The position numbers and the translations under genes are program-made. From Patellaria atrata CBS 101060 (lineage: Eukaryota; Ascomycota; Dothideomycetes; Patellariales; Patellariaceae), in contig MU006092.1 in the NCBI GenBank assembly GCA_010093705.1, positions 440,623-504,622 on the forward strand: a stretch of DNA of 64,000 nucleotides, read 5' to 3'. Each line of letters starts with the position of its first letter. Position 1 is the first letter of the stretch. Under the pieces are notes generated by a model. That model saw nothing but the letters and a program-made list of their open reading frames with translations. It did no database searches and had not been told where the DNA came from. This document shows, one piece after another, positions 10,346 to 21,306 of the stretch.

Positions 10346-12328
10346 ATGCCTATCCAGACGCTCTTCAGCCTCTGGCAACCAGCCGATGCAGCTGGCGACA
10401 AGATGATGGAGAAAGCAGCTTATGTCAAATCGCGTCAAATGCCGGTAGTTGAGATCCCTTACATACAGACTTTCAAGCGTAAACGGACTGAGACCCTGGA
10501 ACGTGATGTGTCCCCTGAGGTACACTTTACAAAGAAATGGAAGCTTCAAAGTAGCATTGCGCCGCCAGTGGAGTCCGTGATACACCTTAGTCACGCGTCG
10601 CAAGCTGCAGTTAGTGATGATTTGGCAGGCACGCACATGGACAATATGGAAATCATTCAAGATAAACCTGCATCGCCAACTCATGTGGACGCGACTGTTA
10701 AGCAAACTGAAGCAGCACCTGACGACGGCACATCCTCGTTATCCGCGACGCCTCATCAACCCATCGCATCCATAGATATCAACAACATTACTAGCAAATT
10801 ATTTGCAATGGATAGGGAACTGACGGAGCGCGAAATGCTCGAGGAGACAATAAGCCAGCAGTTTGATCAAGAGATACTACTCAGACATGAGGAACTTCGC
10901 CTGATAGAGTTGGAGCTAGCAAAATGCCAGATCGCACTGGAACAAATCCGTCGCTGCACCCTCATCCCATATCCTGGCTCAACCTGTCCCTCTGTCGATG
11001 TCAGCAATGGCGTTGGACTGAGCCTTCCTCCTCAGCCCGGTTACTCCGAACCTCTTGACCCCGCTCCATGGGGTGTCACTGACGGTCCGTATACACGACA
11101 TTATGCGAAGTGGCTCATTCCGGATGCGCGCTTCGATTCAGTTCAATTACCGGATGGCAGCTCTATGCCATATAGCCCGTATGAGGGCAGATCAACGCGG
11201 GGTCACGGCACAGAGACTTCCAGGCAGCGCGCATCTTGTGTGTCTAGGCAACAACCTGTTCAAGAACCACCCCGGGATCGGAACAACTTCGACAATCTTA
11301 TCCTGCGTCGGAAATCGGATGGTCACTGGGTTCGCCTTTACTGTCACCACTGTCAAAAGCCAGATTTCTGTAATGTTCAAGGTTTTCTCAATCATTACCG
11401 TATCAAACATCAAACCAGATTTCAGAGCCACAATGAAGCTGCTGAGAATTGTGGTATCGAGCTTGCCGACGACGAAGTACCTGCCTCTGTCATAGCCAGG
11501 GAACTAGCTGGACCGCAACCGTCCGAGTCGAAGAGGAAAACCGCGAATGCCTTCCCTGGATCGTCTACAGGCACTCCGGCAAAGCCACCTAAAGCACCAC
11601 GACTCCAGATCATGTCTCAGCAGCCGCTTAAAGGGGTTTCACCATCATCTACCATATCCCCATCTACACCTGTGTCCCAGGTGGCCACACCAGTTGTTCC
11701 TGAGCCAAGGGTAACGATAGCGCCGAAGAAAACTGTGCCACCAACTCCATCCGCCTCCGTTCCTCATTTGTGTTCCCTTCTTTCACGGGCCCAGTTTCAG
11801 GGGGACCTTAACCAACTGATTTCGACTTCTCGCCAAAAGGTTGATCTCACCGCAGTTACTCCGATTGAATATGAAGAAGGTGAAACTCCTACTCTACAGA
11901 TTCAGCAACAGGAGTTTCCGCTCTCGACCCCAACGAATCAGCAACTGTCTCGAATGCCAATGAACAAACGGCCTGAGAGCTCTAAAGGAATGAAGGGTTC
12001 GTCTGCGCGTTTACCCAACTCCTCTTCGGCAGGTCCTTCGCGTCATGTTCCTCCGCAGCTTGGAAATAGCCGCAGGAACGGTGGGCGGGACGACCGTATG
12101 ATCCCGGAGAGTCCGAATATGGAACTCAGTCCACACACTGTAGAAAGTAATCCAGGACTTGTGAGCGACCATGATGACGACGAGGATGATTATGAAGGCT
12201 CTGAGGCGCCAACACATCCGGCAGATGATGCTGGAGAGTTCGAGATTGAAGGTGACGAAGGGACTTATGGTTTCGGGGACATGGAGGGCTTGAGGGGCGC
12301 GGAGAGCTCCAGGTGTGGTAGCAAGTAG
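10346..12328 (+). CDS. AHC1-like component of the ADA histone acetyltransferase complex
   Basis: A single exon of 660 aa. Residues about 154-205 form a predicted coiled coil (MDRELTEREMLEETISQQ onward). Residues about 332-356 hold a C2H2-like zinc finger, CHHCQKPDF...FLNHYRIKH, of the type I associate with yeast Ahc1 and the finger of metazoan YEATS2, followed by FQSHNEAAENCGI. The middle is Pro/Ser-rich and disordered, and the C-terminus is strongly acidic (DHDDDEDDYEGSE). Ahc1 links subunits of the ADA HAT complex that acetylates histone H3. The finger and coiled coil are seen; the complex assignment is from family resemblance. Codon 1 is used as start, but the Met at residue 20 (MMEKAAYVKSRQ) is an alternative. 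Confidence 0.65.
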   Translation: MPIQTLFSLWQPADAAGDKMMEKAAYVKSRQMPVVEIPYIQTFKRKRTETLERDVSPEVHFTKKWKLQSSIAPPVESVIHLSHASQAAVSDDLAGTHMDNMEIIQDKPASPTHVDATVKQTEAAPDDGTSSLSATPHQPIASIDINNITSKLFAMDRELTEREMLEETISQQFDQEILLRHEELRLIELELAKCQIALEQIRRCTLIPYPGSTCPSVDVSNGVGLSLPPQPGYSEPLDPAPWGVTDGPYTRHYAKWLIPDARFDSVQLPDGSSMPYSPYEGRSTRGHGTETSRQRASCVSRQQPVQEPPRDRNNFDNLILRRKSDGHWVRLYCHHCQKPDFCNVQGFLNHYRIKHQTRFQSHNEAAENCGIELADDEVPASVIARELAGPQPSESKRKTANAFPGSSTGTPAKPPKAPRLQIMSQQPLKGVSPSSTISPSTPVSQVATPVVPEPRVTIAPKKTVPPTPSASVPHLCSLLSRAQFQGDLNQLISTSRQKVDLTAVTPIEYEEGETPTLQIQQQEFPLSTPTNQQLSRMPMNKRPESSKGMKGSSARLPNSSSAGPSRHVPPQLGNSRRNGGRDDRMIPESPNMELSPHTVESNPGLVSDHDDDEDDYEGSEAPTHPADDAGEFEIEGDEGTYGFGDMEGLRGAESSRCGSK

Positions 12329-13572
12329 AGGTTCACATTGTTTTCTGCAGCCAACTGGCTTTAACTCTTCACTTCAAAAAGATTGTTTTATAACTCTTTA
12401 CTTAACTTCCTCCTGATCTTGTTATTGCGTATTTTGTAGTCTCTCAGTCTGTATCATGTTTTCGGGTCATAGATTATGGGTCCGGCCAGCGGGTTTGGGT
12501 GGCTCTTTTTCACCTGAGTTCTTTCTGTTCGGTGGGGATGGCAAGGTTACTGCGTGCAAACAACACGGCCGGATCTTATTGAAATCTCTCCTCTTTATCT
12601 AAGTTGAAGCTCAATTGGGCGGGGGAAGTTGTTTTGACTATGGCTAGGGGTGGATGGGTCGGATGGGGGTGGGAAACAAGAAAAGCACAACTGTACATAT
12701 ACCAATTGTCTAGATATACCTTATCCTTATACTGAAGAGTAACACCTAGTTCATGCTTCGAGGTTCCTATACAATTGCATCAGGTGAAATCTCATACAGG
12801 TTAGGGACAATATCGGCAGGGCCCCAACACCTAAACCTCAATCATTTTACTTATAATTCTTGTGACTTGATAATCATCTAGTATATGTCATTGGTGCGGG
12901 TTGAAGTTGACGATTTTACATGAAGCATTATAGATAACTCCAAACGCCAACGCTCAAGATCCTTCAGTTACGTTCAAAACCTATCGATTAATGAGCGTAA
13001 AAGGCTCACTGGCCCATGAAGATGGACGCCTGTAATTTTCAGCAATCGTTCGTAGTTTCAAAGTAGAGTTACTCACGGCCATCAAAACGCAACAGATGCT
13101 AACATAAGGGCTGAGCCTCTCCCCCACGCGCGCAAACTTCCAAAATATGCCAAAGACCCTGCCATGTCCATCAGTGCCTGTCGCCAACTATAGGTCTATG
13201 TGATGTCTGTCGCTGACCCGTCTTTACTCCTGTCCATAGGGCCTGGAAAGCTATAGTGCGCGTAGGTGCTCGTACATATCAGAAGGAGGATAACGAGGAG
13301 TAGCGACTGGAAGTTGAAAAGCGCAGTCTGCAGTTTGGTGTTAGCATGTGATTGAAGTCACGAATATTTGGTGAAGGTGAAGCCATTCAACATTTGAAGT
13401 GAATTATTGAGTACCAAAAGCGTGACTGACCATGATTTCTGAAACGCGAGTTATTATTTATTTTGACTTGACTTCCTTCTTTTCTTTCTTTCAACCTTGT
13501 TGTGTTTATCACAGTCGCTGTTGTCCTAGTTGAGTGTTTTGACGTTAATCTCTACCTACATACCAGCAAAGA
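12329..13572. other. Intergenic stretch, no gene seen
   Basis: This holds the 3' UTR of the AHC1-like gene and a pyrimidine-rich region just before the TAF13 start codon (TTTTCTTTCTTTC near 13479). No open frame has a recognisable domain. Confidence 0.5.
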
Positions 13573-14818
13573 ATGTCGTCCGAGCGCGGCCAAACGCCAA
13601 GTAGCCCGCTCCCAACAATCCCCGCTCCGCCGCCGCCGCCGACAACGTCCGCTGACGAAGACCGTCAGAAGGCGAAGCAGGAGAAAGCAGAACGTACGTA
13701 TCAAAACCGCGCAAGAAGAAACCGGGAAAGGGCCGTTGCAAACGCGCAAAATCGCGTTGAGCATGGTCAGCAAACCCCAGGTCAGACCCTCTTACTGCGA
13801 AGCCGATTGTGCAGCATCCACAGTTCGAATTGTCCGTCACTGACTTTTGACTATAAAGCTGCCCTAAACCCCGCGTACGCCAGTACCTTCTCGGTATCTA
13901 GGTACTCTCACGACTCTTCTGCTGCCGCTTTCCCCCCTCCAGTCTCTTTACCAGGTACAATATTCATTTCTCCCTTCATTATCCCATTCTAACGATTCTA
14001 CTGTAGGCGTTGCACCGGTAACCTATTCATCCGGGTACACTCATCGAAGTTACCCTCAAATCGGCTATCAACCAATCGCATCTGCCCCAAGTGGCACCCA
14101 TCCATATACGCAGAACCCATACCCACCACCCTTCTTAGGGAACACTTCGTACGGTTTCCCTCCTCCCCTACCTTCAAATCCGTACACCTCAAGCCCGTAT
14201 CGCCAATACGCATACGGCACACACCAGCAGCCTCCCCATCTAACAGCGTACATCCCCGCACCACAACGGAAAAGGAACCCTAGGGGCCCTATACCTCCTC
14301 CCGGATTCGACTACGCCAGCGACGAAGGCAAAACCCAACTCCTCTCCATCCATCCCACGCCTGTAGACCCGAACGCACCCAAAATGACCGAAGTCCGCAT
14401 GCGCCAGCGTGCCAAAGGGCAGCAATTCCCCACCTCTGACCTGGAAGCGTACCTGGTTGCCTTCGGCGATGAGCGTAACCCCTTGCCAGAGACGGTCAAG
14501 TGCCTCGACGAGATCATCACCGATTACATCATCGAAGGCTGTCATGAGGCGGCTGCGGTGGCGAGTTACTCCCGTCGCTCGAAGATCAAGGTCGAGGACT
14601 TCAAGCACGCGTTGAGGAGGGATCCACCGAAGCTTGGGAGGGTGTCGGAGCTGTTGGCGTTGGACAAGGAGATCAAGAAGAAGAGGAAGGCGTTTGAGAC
14701 GGATGAGGCGGTCATGGGGAAGGAAGGAGCTGCTGGTGAGAAAGATGAAGATCCAGAGGATGGAAAGGATGATGGCAAGAAGACTAAGAAGAAGAAGACT
14801 AAGAAGGATAAGGAGTAG
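13573..14818 (+). CDS. TAF13: TFIID subunit TAF13 with long N-terminal extension
   Basis: Exons 13573-13780, 13859-13954 and 14007-14818 give 371 aa. The conserved TAF13 histone-fold part starts at an internal Met (residue 228, position 14384): EAYLVAFGD, NPLPETVKCLDEIITDYI, VASYSRRSKIKVEDFKHAL, RRDPPKLGRVSELLAL. It pairs with TAF11 in TFIID at RNA polymerase II promoters. The C-terminus is Lys-rich (KKTKKKKTKKDKE). The upstream 227 residues begin with Pro-rich and basic segments and continue Pro/Tyr-rich, in frame with the core across two introns (78 and 52 nt). The first intron is a multiple of three without a stop, so it could be retained. A short protein starting at residue 228 is possible as an alternative product. 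Confidence 0.85.
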
Positions 14819-14820
14819 TA

Positions 14821-15010
14821 TTTCTACGGCCGTGAGGTTTCTACTATCAAGAGACTTCTGCGATGAGAGGATTCTACGGTCAAGATGCTTTCTACGATTA
14901 TGGCTTTCTATGTGGAAGAACTTTTCTGCGATGAAGAGGGCTTTCTACCATCAGGAGGATTTCTGCAGAGAAAGGGTCTTTACGAGCAGAAGGATTACTA
15001 CAGAGGCAGA
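14821..15010. repeat. Degenerate 16-20 bp tandem repeat in the TAF13 3' region
   Basis: About eleven imperfect copies of a unit like TTTCTACGATCAAGAGGA begin two bases after the TAF13 stop codon. Copies start near 14821, 14838, 14856, 14872, 14889, 14905, 14922, 14942, 14960, 14977 and 14995. Confidence 0.7.
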
Positions 15011-15190
15011 TTTCTCATTGAGCTTGACTGTCGATTTCTTGCTTGAGCTAGGGATAATGCTGCTTTTCTCTCTCTTTCCGCATGTCTTTGCAAGCAGAAG
15101 GATTGTCACAATTAGGAGAATTTTTCATTGAGCTCAGCTGTTGACTTTCTGCTTGAGCTAGGGATGATCCTGTTTTTCTTTCGCTTTTCA
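15009..15190. repeat. Diverged tandem duplication, period about 113 bp
   Basis: A segment reading TTTCTCATTGAGCTTGACTG onward (through GCTTGAGCTAGGGATAATGC) recurs about 113 bp later near 15122 as TTTTCATTGAGCTCAGCTG onward with GCTTGAGCTAGGGATGATCC. No coding signal. Confidence 0.65.
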
Positions 15191-15444
15191 TATGTTTTCT
15201 CGACAGGATGTCGGAGGCTTCATCACCATCATCAAGGACGGAGTTTATCAGAAAGACTCTGGGTCATGGAATTTTCAAGGGCGTCGGGGTATACCCATCA
15301 TATCAGCCTTTTTTTAAAAGTTATCACTGTATCAGATAGACACATCAGCCGCATTCTATGGCTCAATCTGATCATTCAACCCGCACTGTAACCGCGTCCC
15401 TCTCCCTTTTCCGGTAACCCTAACAACTAACAACCCAGAGATCC

Positions 15445-16466
15445 TCATTTCCCACTCTCATTCCTCTCAACCAGTTCCCCAACCCCAAGACCCCGACCCA
15501 GTTTAACCTTCCTCTTCCTCTCCTTCTTCTCCCCACCCCCTTCACCCTCCCCGGCTTTCCCAGCACTCCCGACTCCCTCCCCCTCGTCCTCGCTCTCCTG
15601 CGACAAGACACGCAACTCAGATAGGTCCGCTTTCATGGCATATGCGTCTTCGCCGTCGGCGTAGTATTTCGGCTCGATGCGCTCGACTTTGAACCCCAGC
15701 GTGTCGCGGTAGAGGTGCAGGGCGGCGGTGTTGGAGACGCGGACGTGGAGGGAGACGTAGGACGAGGTGTAGGATTCGGCCATCGCGCGTTCTGCGGGGG
15801 GTGGTTAGTGGGATGGCCTGGGATAAGGGCGTCTGTGTGGTGATTGGATCGATGGGGAGGAAAAGGGGAGGGTTTGGTGGAAACGGGAGGGATGGGCGGG
15901 AGATTGGAAGAGATACTCACGACTTAGCCGCATCAGCTTCTCGGCCAGGCCGAGCCGTCGGTGCGTGCGCATCACGCTGAGCGATGTGATGTGCCCGTGG
16001 GGCACGCCGTCTGCGGGATCCTCTTCCATCTTCGCGAGCACGTAGCCGACGATTTTAGGAGGGTCGTAGGGGGATTTCGGGGGTCGGGAGACCTGGTGGG
16101 GGTTAGTGGGGAGGCTTTAGGTGGGGTGGAGGATGAGGTAGAGGTATCTTGGGAGGGGAGATGTTGAAAGAGTCATTTTTGTATGGTGTTTGTAGCATAG
16201 TATTGTTGAGATGTAAAGATTATGTGCATGAAGATTTTTTGACGCTTTTTTTCTTCGATAGCGGGAAGAGACGGAAATTGAATTGGAAAAGCTATAAGCC
16301 ACAGATGGTAAGTGAACATACTTACATCAACAGCAACATAGCTCAATTGGGGCCAGCTCATCGCATGATAGAGATAGTACTTCAGGAAATAGTTCTCAGG
16401 TAGATTTGTGATATTCGCCAGTTGCACGTGCGGGATATCCGACGGCTTCATCATTCGGACGTCCAT
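15445..16466 (-). CDS. NAA10: N-alpha-acetyltransferase catalytic subunit NAA10 (ARD1)
   Basis: Exons 16466-16326, 16092-15921 and 15791-15445 give 219 aa. The start [18 protein letters not shown] and the following [21 protein letters not shown] and [20 protein letters not shown] are hallmarks of NAA10. The acetyl-CoA motif RRLGLA follows THR, and exon 3 carries [20 protein letters not shown] and [11 protein letters not shown]. NatA acetylates nascent N-termini at the ribosome with NAA15. The C-terminal tail is Glu/Gly/Lys-rich and low-complexity. An in-frame Met nine codons upstream exists, but family members start at MDVR. All three exon joins are needed to keep the conserved blocks in frame. 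It lies convergent to TAF13. Confidence 0.95.
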
Positions 16467-16801
16467 CTTCCTAGCTCTTCCTAAGGGTATCACTCAATTC
16501 TTGAAAGCTTCTACAATACGGGCATCTGATATTGTAGTGATTGTTGTTCACAATTATTGTCAGTTATTGTTGGAAAGTGAGGTTCCTGCCAAGACCCAAA
16601 ATTGAGCTGCATGTGGCCAATCACAGCTTGCGAAAATGCTCGGATGATCCCATCGTTAACAATAGACGTATTGTGCCTTTAGTATGCCGAAAGCGGCAAT
16701 GGGAGTTACAATAAGAATCAACACAATAGCTTTTAGGAATTATTACAGAATTTCGCTTCATACGCATGAAAAAGGTTATATCTTAGGAACGATGCTATCC
16801 T
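16467..16801. other. Divergent intergenic region, no further gene seen
   Basis: About 335 bp between the NAA10 start and the orphan gene to its right, presumably holding both promoters. No motif stands out. Confidence 0.4.
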
Positions 16802-17657
16802 ATGTTCTTAACCTTTACATCACACTTTGGAAGAGAGTATCACTACACTGCTCTTTCATATCATACCATCAGTCCTCCAGCGCTGTGCGCTATCTTTGAT
16901 AAATACTTTCAAGTTCTCCAAGAAATCCCCGCATACCATAACTCTCCATCAAAGTTTGTACAGCAATCATACAGTACCAGAACAACCCAATGTTTGGAGG
17001 CATTGGCCATATACGTCTCGTGCGGGCCTCACGTAGACATAGTGAGTACCACTGGCTCTTTCTTACAGAGAATGTATGCTTATTTCCGTACAGAACTTAC
17101 CTCAGAGCGCCCCCAATCTCGCCCATCCCCGTCCAGCGCCAAACATCCCGCATCGGACGATATCAGATCAGACCGAAAGCCAAAGTGTGCTCGTACAGAG
17201 CCCGATCCGGTGACTGCATACCGTGGAAAACATTACATTGGAGTTGAAGAATGCCGAAGAGCCGAAGAGCAAGCTCGTGAGAATTTTGCCGTAGGAATCC
17301 AAGTACGTTCTCCCGACTTTTCTCGTTCAAATCAAAATCCTCTGGAATTTTGTGATATTGTATTAATCTCAGATGTGCTTTAGGCTGCGAGTTTCCTCTC
17401 CGGACGCATGTGTTTCTGTTGGCCGATCACAATCGAAGTTAAGTCTACTCATACCATGGAAGATGATAAGTTCTACGCAAATCTGTCCCGAGAGATTGAA
17501 GTCATCTATAAGACAAGAGAACCGGCTCCTCTCAGTAATTGAAGCGGTGACGGAAAAGTCCATCGAGCTGAAGGTCGAGGAGCATCGTGAGATGCTCGAA
17601 CTGGAGATTGAAGAATGTCTGAATGAGCACAGGGAGCTGATGCAGAAAGGACTTTGA
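16802..17657 (+). CDS. Hypothetical protein with C-terminal coiled coil
   Basis: Exons 16802-17302 and 17373-17657 (70-nt intron, GTACGT..CTCAG, phase 0) give 261 aa. Residues about 90-165 are polar, with KPKCARTEPDPVTAYRGKHY and a helical EECRRAEEQARENF. After the intron a basic linker leads into a strongly helical end, ENRLLSVIEAVTEKSIEL then KVEEHREMLELEIEECLNEH. The intron choice joins two open frames and places the coiled coil at the C-terminus. The 5' end is uncertain; the first 90 residues are less convincing and the true start may be nearer 17072. I recognise no family; probably a lineage-restricted gene. Confidence 0.4.
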
Positions 17658-17763
17658 GCAGAAGTTGATACGATTCCAGACATCCTTGGAGAGCCGGTGA
17701 AAGGGAGGAAAGGAACTTTGTGACTGAAGTAGAAGTTTGTTTAGCTAAATTAATACCTACGTA

Positions 17764-19618
17764 CTAGAGCGTATCTTTTGCTATCTCGAATTCTTCTGTA
17801 CGCTCAATACAACAAGTTCCAGAATTGGAGAAGCATCGCATTTTCAAAAGAGCATCGGCCTGTGGTCTACTAGATGGCTCATAATGGAGCATTTTTATCG
17901 CTATACTCGCAATTGTTCTCTCAGGTTCAGACATTCTAGGAGTAGAAAGAGAGGACAGCCAATCTTGGATCGGTAAAATGTTAGCTTGGAATGACTTATC
18001 ATAGTCAGAGTTACAACCCCGTATATCTATTAGATGTTGCCGCTGCTGGACTGGATAAGGTTGCCAGGTAACCGCCAGCATCTCCGTAAAGACTGCTCCA
18101 AGGGAGAAAATATCAGCTTTGAGGCCGCGTGTATCTTGAGCAACCACTTCAGGTGCTGAGTAAATACGGGTAAATGAGGTAGGACCACTGGTTTCTGCCT
18201 CTGCTTCAGATCGATAGGAACGCGCTATCCCGAAGTCTGCTAGGTAAACCTTGTAATTCGTTACGCCCCTGTACCTGCTATTGCGGACGTCGCGAATTAA
18301 CAGGTTTTTGGGCTTAATATCCATGTGTTTGATGGCCTGCTTATGGAGGTAGCTTACAGCATGCAGAAGGCAAGTGAAGAATTGTCGAAGGCTTTCCCTC
18401 ATCTCGGTTGATTTACTCCCCGGCCAAAAATGGGGTTGTTCACACATTTCTTCAATGAATGTATTAAGTGTATATTCCGCGACGGGATAAAGGAGAATAG
18501 AAAGGTCCTTCTTCAGTATGTAACTCCCGACAACTCGAATTATATGAGAATGATGCAACTTCTGAAGGTGTTCCACTTCCCTTATTGCGTCTTCACGTTT
18601 AAAAGCGCGGCTACACCTAATTGTCTTACGAGCTAACCTGATCCGTTTACATCGTACACTCTCCACTATCGCGGAGTAGGTGTACCCAAGGACCTTCTCT
18701 GTTTTTAAGGGTATCTCTTTGGCCTCGTGCGGAAGGAACTCCACGTGCTGACCACGTCCCGACCAGTTCATTTCATTCCATGGATCCGGTAACAAATCAA
18801 GGTTCCGGAGATGGTCCAACCACTCACTTTGCTCCGTTACGCCCAATTGGTTGTCAGCAACCATCTTATCAAGCTGGTCGGCGTATCTGATATCGCTTTC
18901 AGGCGTTCTTGTGTATTGTTGATCAGAAGTATCTGATCTTTGCTTTGGCGTAACATCATCAAAGTCGTGCCAGTCATCTTCCGACCAATCGCTCCTCACA
19001 CTATGCTGGCTGCTTGACCGAGCGGTGACAAAGCTTCTAAAACTACTAGTACGATGGCTGTGAGCACTATGTCTCAACCTAGACCATGATTGGTAGTCTC
19101 TGGAATGCGCAGCGCCGGATGATCCCGACATAGGAGACTGGTACATGGCGTTTCTAGTCCGGTGCACTCGGGAGTAATCCGACGGAATTCCAGGTTTGTA
19201 CTTTGTGTCATCCTCGCTATCAACTTCGTCGAGAATGTTCATGGCCCCTGCTTCGGCGTATCCTGGCCACATTGGATCTTCAACTTTATCTTGATCATCT
19301 GTACCATCTCCAAGTCGGGATTCGAACAGATGTCTAGGGATATTGTCCAGAAATACATCGGTATCTGTACCGAATGTTTCAAATGACTTTACGTTGGATA
19401 TATCATTGAGTTTAGACGAAGTATCGCCTTCCGATGGGGAACTAGGATCACTAAAATTGGAGTCCTCGACTGTTGCACGCTTATTAAGTGTACTAAGATT
19501 ATCTAATTCGTCGTTTGATTCGACCCTGATAGTGGATATCTATCAATATCTCAACCAAAAGAATAATGACGAGAATATCAGACAACACACTTACCGAGTA
19601 GCCGCCATCTTCAACCAT
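17764..19618 (-). CDS. Protein kinase with HMD catalytic loop and long N-terminal region
   Basis: Exons 19618-19595 (MVEDGGYS) and 19539-17764 give 599 aa. The first 280 residues are Ser/Asp/Arg-rich and probably disordered. The kinase domain spans about residues 290-590: a weak Gly-rich loop (LGYTYSAIV), beta-3 Lys near 313 (LARKTI), alpha-C Glu in REVEHLQKL, catalytic loop KHMDIKPKNLL (Asp near 415), ADFGIA (near 443) and YSAPEV. All metal- and ATP-binding residues are present, so it is probably active despite HMD in place of HRD. The domain resembles fungal kinases often found near HET or NACHT genes; no ortholog name can be given. The short first exon is chosen because it restores a start Met and an open frame through a 55-nt intron. 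Confidence 0.8.
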
Positions 19619-20302
19619 TGGAGGTGCTTAGAGCGCGTTGCTCATCTACATATCCAAATAGGGGGTAAATGGAGTAATTACGGCCTTGTACAACCTTTCC
19701 ATTCCGTTGTCCAGTACTATATAATATCTATTGCTGAGGTCGACTCCATGAGGTGTCGTTGGTGAGGCATTGTGGCGCTGCGTGGCTTACGGAATCACAG
19801 TATGGAATTCGGTTAATCAGCCAGTCAGCTCGTCAATCATCAAAAAACTTTGAATTTTAATCGGAACCAAAAGGTGAACAATTATTTCCATTTCAAAAGT
19901 AGTTGACTAATGAATTGTATAATCAGTATCAACGGCACTGATGGGATCAGCCCGGTTATTCTTGCAAGAAACTGGTGTGTTTTCGCACTAGTCCCGTAAA
20001 GACTAGAATATAGTATTTCGTTCAATAAAAAATGAATTTTGGCTTCATGCGAATCTAAGGAATAAAATGCTCCCCAAATAAACCTGCAAATTTCAGATTC
20101 CCTAAGATGTGCTACCCTTTGAGAAACTCGTCGGATTCGCTGGATAGTTCTGCTTTATTCTGTTGCAGCACCCCTTATTGTAATTGCCGAGGAATGCTAT
20201 AACCGGTAAACGGATACAACAAGGGGTTAGGACTAAGAAACTAGATTCGTCAAAATGTTTATATGTACAATATGCGCGGCTAAGGAGGGTAGAAGCTATT
20301 TC
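19619..20302. other. Intergenic stretch, no gene seen
   Basis: AT-rich; holds the kinase promoter on the left and the 3' flank of the enoyl-CoA isomerase gene on the right. No supported open frame. Confidence 0.5.
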
Positions 20303-21306
20303 CTATGAGTACTTTATATCTTCGAACCCTTCTTCGATTTTGCTTAATAAGGTGTCAGTGGTCTTTCCCTTTCGTAATCATGGGACGAAGATCTCACCTT
20401 CTAACTCTTTCTTCTTTTCAGCAAACCGCTGCAAGGGCGCATCCGCCACAAACCTCTCTGCTAGCGCATCAACTGCATTCACCACCGCTACGATTCTTCC
20501 ATCCCTCAGTGAAGCATTCTGCAGCTTCTTGGTTTCCATCATACTCTTGCCGTCATTCACCGCTAATTGCTCTTCCAAAAAGCTGACAACCCTTTGATGG
20601 AAACCTTCATTCGGAAAAATCCGATTGACCATTCCCCATTGCTCCAACTCCTGAGCGGTGAGTTTACGGCCAAACATCAGGAAGTCGTTTGCGCGGTGAA
20701 TACCCATATGCTGAGCGAACGCGACCGCAGACCCATTCTCAGGAACCAGTCCAAGAGCACTGAAAGGGACTTGGAGCCAGGTACCTTCAGCAGCCAGGAC
20801 TATGTCAGCGAAGCCTTGGAACCAAGCTGCGCCGCCACCAACGCCGGGTCCGTTAAGCGCAAGTACAAAGACTTTCTTGTGGTCAATTATTGAGCGTAAT
20901 AGCTCAGTAGCGTAAGTGAAGTTTCCGAGAAAGTGCAGTTTCTTAGCCCCGATGTTGGGGAATGAGCGCGTTTCCGCGTTGCCAACGGCTACAATGATTG
21001 TTAGTTTGGGTACTTAGAGGGTTAGGGGCCGTGAGGAAACCTTTAACGTCTGCTCCTGCAGAGAAAAACCGGCCTTCGCCGGTGAGTACTGTGAAGACGG
21101 TTTCAGGATGTTCATCGAGCCTCCTTATGGCGTCGATTGTCTCTGTAAGTATGTCACCGCCAAAGGAGTTTAACGCTTTGGGCCGGTTAAACTACGATAT
21201 GTTAGTATCGAGTTCTAGCTCTTACTTCCTACTAATCTTTTACCTTAATGATTCCGATCTTTCCCTTGATCTCGAAGATGATATCATTATACTTAGGAGT
21301 AGTCAT
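20303..21306 (-). CDS. Enoyl-CoA isomerase/hydratase (crotonase family, ECI1-like)
   Basis: Exons 21306-21244, 21191-21041, 20988-20398 and 20331-20303 give 277 aa. Crotonase blocks are in order: FNRPKALNSFGGDIL, FTVLTGEGRFFSAGADVK (oxyanion hole), FVLALNGPGVGGGAAWFQG (second oxyanion strand) and VPFSALGLVPENGSA, whose Glu aligns with the catalytic Glu of yeast Eci1. This family shifts double bonds of unsaturated fatty acyl-CoA in beta-oxidation, usually in peroxisomes. The spliced C-terminus ends KYS, not a canonical SKL-type signal, so peroxisomal location is not supported by sequence. Three introns, each needed to keep conserved blocks in frame. It could instead act as a hydratase on a different acyl-CoA. 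Confidence 0.85.

Noticed and set aside
19305-19330. GGGATTCGAAC resembling a tRNA T-loop in reverse
   Set aside because: It lies inside the kinase coding exon and no acceptor, D or anticodon arms can be formed around it.
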